From Gammaproteobacteria bacterium (GTDB lineage Bacteria; Pseudomonadota; Gammaproteobacteria; Arenicellales; JAANXG01), in assembly GCA_018263405.1 (NCBI GenBank), contig JAANXG010000160.1, positions 1 through 6,012 on the forward strand: DNA of 6,012 nt. The letters are read 5' to 3'. The number at the start of each line of letters is the position of its first letter. Within the stretch, counting starts at the first letter, position 1. The notes below the pieces were generated by a model, which saw only the letters and a program-made list of their open reading frames with translations, ran no database searches and was not told the DNA's origin. The translations under genes and the position numbers were made by a program. Shown in pieces: positions 4,941-6,012 of the stretch.

Positions 4941-5882
4941 ATGGCGGCACAGAAATCGGCGACTCAGCGGGGCAGTTCTTCCTCGTCGCAACGATCCACA
5001 TCCGCAAGGCGGGATCCCGAGGGCAACCAGGCACCATCGGCACTGGCCGTGTGGCTGGGTATAGCGGAAAGCAGCTTCCAGAAGCAAAAAACGGTTCATT
5101 TCGGGGATCCGTCCACCGTCACGCCGGGGCGCATATGGAGCATCTTCACGCTGGTATTTTTGGGTGTGCTCTGGACTCTGTCGGCCTATTTCAATTGGAC
5201 CAGCCCGATCTTCTGGCCGTCCCCACAGGCCGTGGGCGAGCGTCTCGTTACCGCGATAACCGAGGGGTACCGTAATTTCACCCTGTGGCAGCACATTGGT
5301 TACAGTGTATTCCGCGTTATTGTCGGTGTACTCTGCGGTGCGGTGCTCGGCATACCCCTTGGTTTCGCCATGGGCTTGTCGACCAAGCTGCGTGGCTTGT
5401 TCGACCCGATCGTCGAGTTCATGCGGCCGGTCCCGCCGCTCGCGCTGATTCCCTTGATGGTCATCTGGTTCGGTATCGGCGAAACCGCGAAGATCATGCT
5501 GCTGTTCCTGGCCGCGCTCTGGATCATGACCCTCGCGGCCCGCGCCGGTGTATTCAGCGTGTCGATCCCGAAGGTTCACGCGGCGTATTCGCTCGGGGCG
5601 ACGCGAAGCCAATTGCTCCGGCATGTAATCCTGCCGAATGCCCTGCCCGAGATCTTCACCGGCCTTCGGACCTCCATGGGTGTGTGCTGGACAACGGTAG
5701 TGGCGGCAGAGCTCGTCGCCGCAAACAAGGGCCTGGGTTTCATGATCATGGCGGCGTCGAAATTTATGGCCTCGGACCTCGTTGTGGTCGGCATCGTGCT
5801 TATCGGGATCATCGGGTTCCTGATCGAGATGGCCATGCGCAAAGCCGAGCAGAAACTGATTCCCTGGAAAGGCAAGGTCTGA
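4941..5882 (+). CDS. tauC: Taurine-type ABC transporter, permease protein
   Basis: This is the inner-membrane channel subunit that couples TauA-bound substrate to TauB. The 313-residue product has hydrophobic segments at roughly 66-84, 119-145, 165-178, 183-205, 246-262 and 278-297, consistent with the BPD_transp_1 fold. The EAA coupling loop is clear at 214-232, AAYSLGAT followed by LLRHVILP, the surface that docks on the ATPase. The first 60 or so residues are a polar extension with a serine run (12-16) and many Arg, longer than I recall for compact TauC proteins of about 275 residues. No better-supported internal start was found: the next Met is residue 144, inside the membrane domain, and a GTG at codon 37 has no ribosome site. 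The ribosome site of the chosen ATG is itself weak (GGGGCACGAG), and coupling to tauB across the 12-bp gap is likely. The stop is TGA at 5880-5882. Confidence 0.93.
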   Translation: MAAQKSATQRGSSSSSQRSTSARRDPEGNQAPSALAVWLGIAESSFQKQKTVHFGDPSTVTPGRIWSIFTLVFLGVLWTLSAYFNWTSPIFWPSPQAVGERLVTAITEGYRNFTLWQHIGYSVFRVIVGVLCGAVLGIPLGFAMGLSTKLRGLFDPIVEFMRPVPPLALIPLMVIWFGIGETAKIMLLFLAALWIMTLAARAGVFSVSIPKVHAAYSLGATRSQLLRHVILPNALPEIFTGLRTSMGVCWTTVVAAELVAANKGLGFMIMAASKFMASDLVVVGIVLIGIIGFLIEMAMRKAEQKLIPWKGKV

Positions 5883-6012
5883 CGCGACATAGATCTCGCC
5901 TCTAGGAGCCTGTCGGACTTAGGATGAATCTACTGCGGCGGCGGGAGATCGGCCCACTTTCCCGATTTATTTCGTTAAATAGCTGGCTATTCGCCTCAAT
6001 AAATCGAAAAAT
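5883..6012. other. Non-coding tail after tauC, possible insertion-sequence end
   Basis: No gene or convincing terminator follows the tauC stop. After CTAG (5902-5905) comes GAGCCTGTCGGACTTAGG, which recalls terminal sequences next to transposase genes in Proteobacteria, and CTAG fits the YTAR target preference of IS5-type elements. Composition changes at about 5960 from GC-rich to AT-rich with nested inverted repeats. No transposase is in the window, so the IS assignment is a guess from pattern memory. Confidence 0.3.
5963..6006. repeat. Nested inverted repeats at the right edge
   Basis: The outer arms CGATTTATT (5963-5971) and AATAAATCG (5998-6006) are perfect reverse complements. Inside them AATAGC (5978-5983) and GCTATT (5986-5991) form a second perfect palindrome around TG. 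The pair of nested stems is more order than expected by chance in 44 bp. It could be a terminator-like fold downstream of tauC, though 80 bp away, or a subterminal structure of a mobile element continuing to the right. Confidence 0.55.

Noticed and set aside
4590..5624. Open frame of 344 codons on the minus strand across tauB and tauC
   Set aside because: It spans two clear plus-strand genes with intact ATPase and EAA motifs. The product is a charged, repetitive mix typical of antisense frames.

Overview
The window holds a compact organosulfonate (taurine-type) uptake and degradation locus laid out as two divergent transcription units around a 418-bp regulatory region. The plus-strand unit is a complete ABC importer in the order tauA (periplasmic binding protein), tauB (ATPase), tauC (permease). 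The minus-strand unit starts with xsc (sulfoacetaldehyde acetyltransferase, thiamine-diphosphate dependent), followed 34 bp later by the first 267 codons of an FAD-dependent amine dehydrogenase of the dimethylglycine/sarcosine dehydrogenase type, which runs off the left edge.

Layout: 1-803 (minus) partial FAD oxidoreductase; 838-2589 (minus) xsc; 2590-3007 divergent intergenic region with an 82-bp near-palindrome, overlapping divergent promoter-like elements, two small operator-like inverted repeats and a structured tauA leader; 3008-4030 tauA; 4039-4075 a 16-bp-stem hairpin between tauA and tauB; 4119-4928 tauB; 4941-5882 tauC; 5883-6012 non-coding sequence with nested inverted repeats that may be the end of an insertion sequence.

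Proposed joint function: TauABC brings taurine or a close relative across the inner membrane. A deaminating or oxidising step gives sulfoacetaldehyde. Xsc then splits it with phosphate into acetyl phosphate and sulfite. No usual taurine deaminating gene (tpa, tauXY), no pta and no sulfite-handling gene lies inside the window. The only candidate for the nitrogen-removing step seen here is the FAD dehydrogenase, which carries the TWHAAGL motif of covalent-flavin dimethylglycine/sarcosine dehydrogenases. That raises the possibility of an N-methyltaurine or other N-methylated sulfonate route. This is inference, because the rest of that gene is outside the window.

Organism: the genes are GC-rich and use a Gram-negative periplasmic binding protein with a signal peptide, and the gene set is typical of Pseudomonadota that dissimilate taurine, often marine or host-associated. 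The TauA type resembles that of marine alphaproteobacteria, while the hairpin repeats recall elements common in gammaproteobacteria. The class cannot be fixed from the window.
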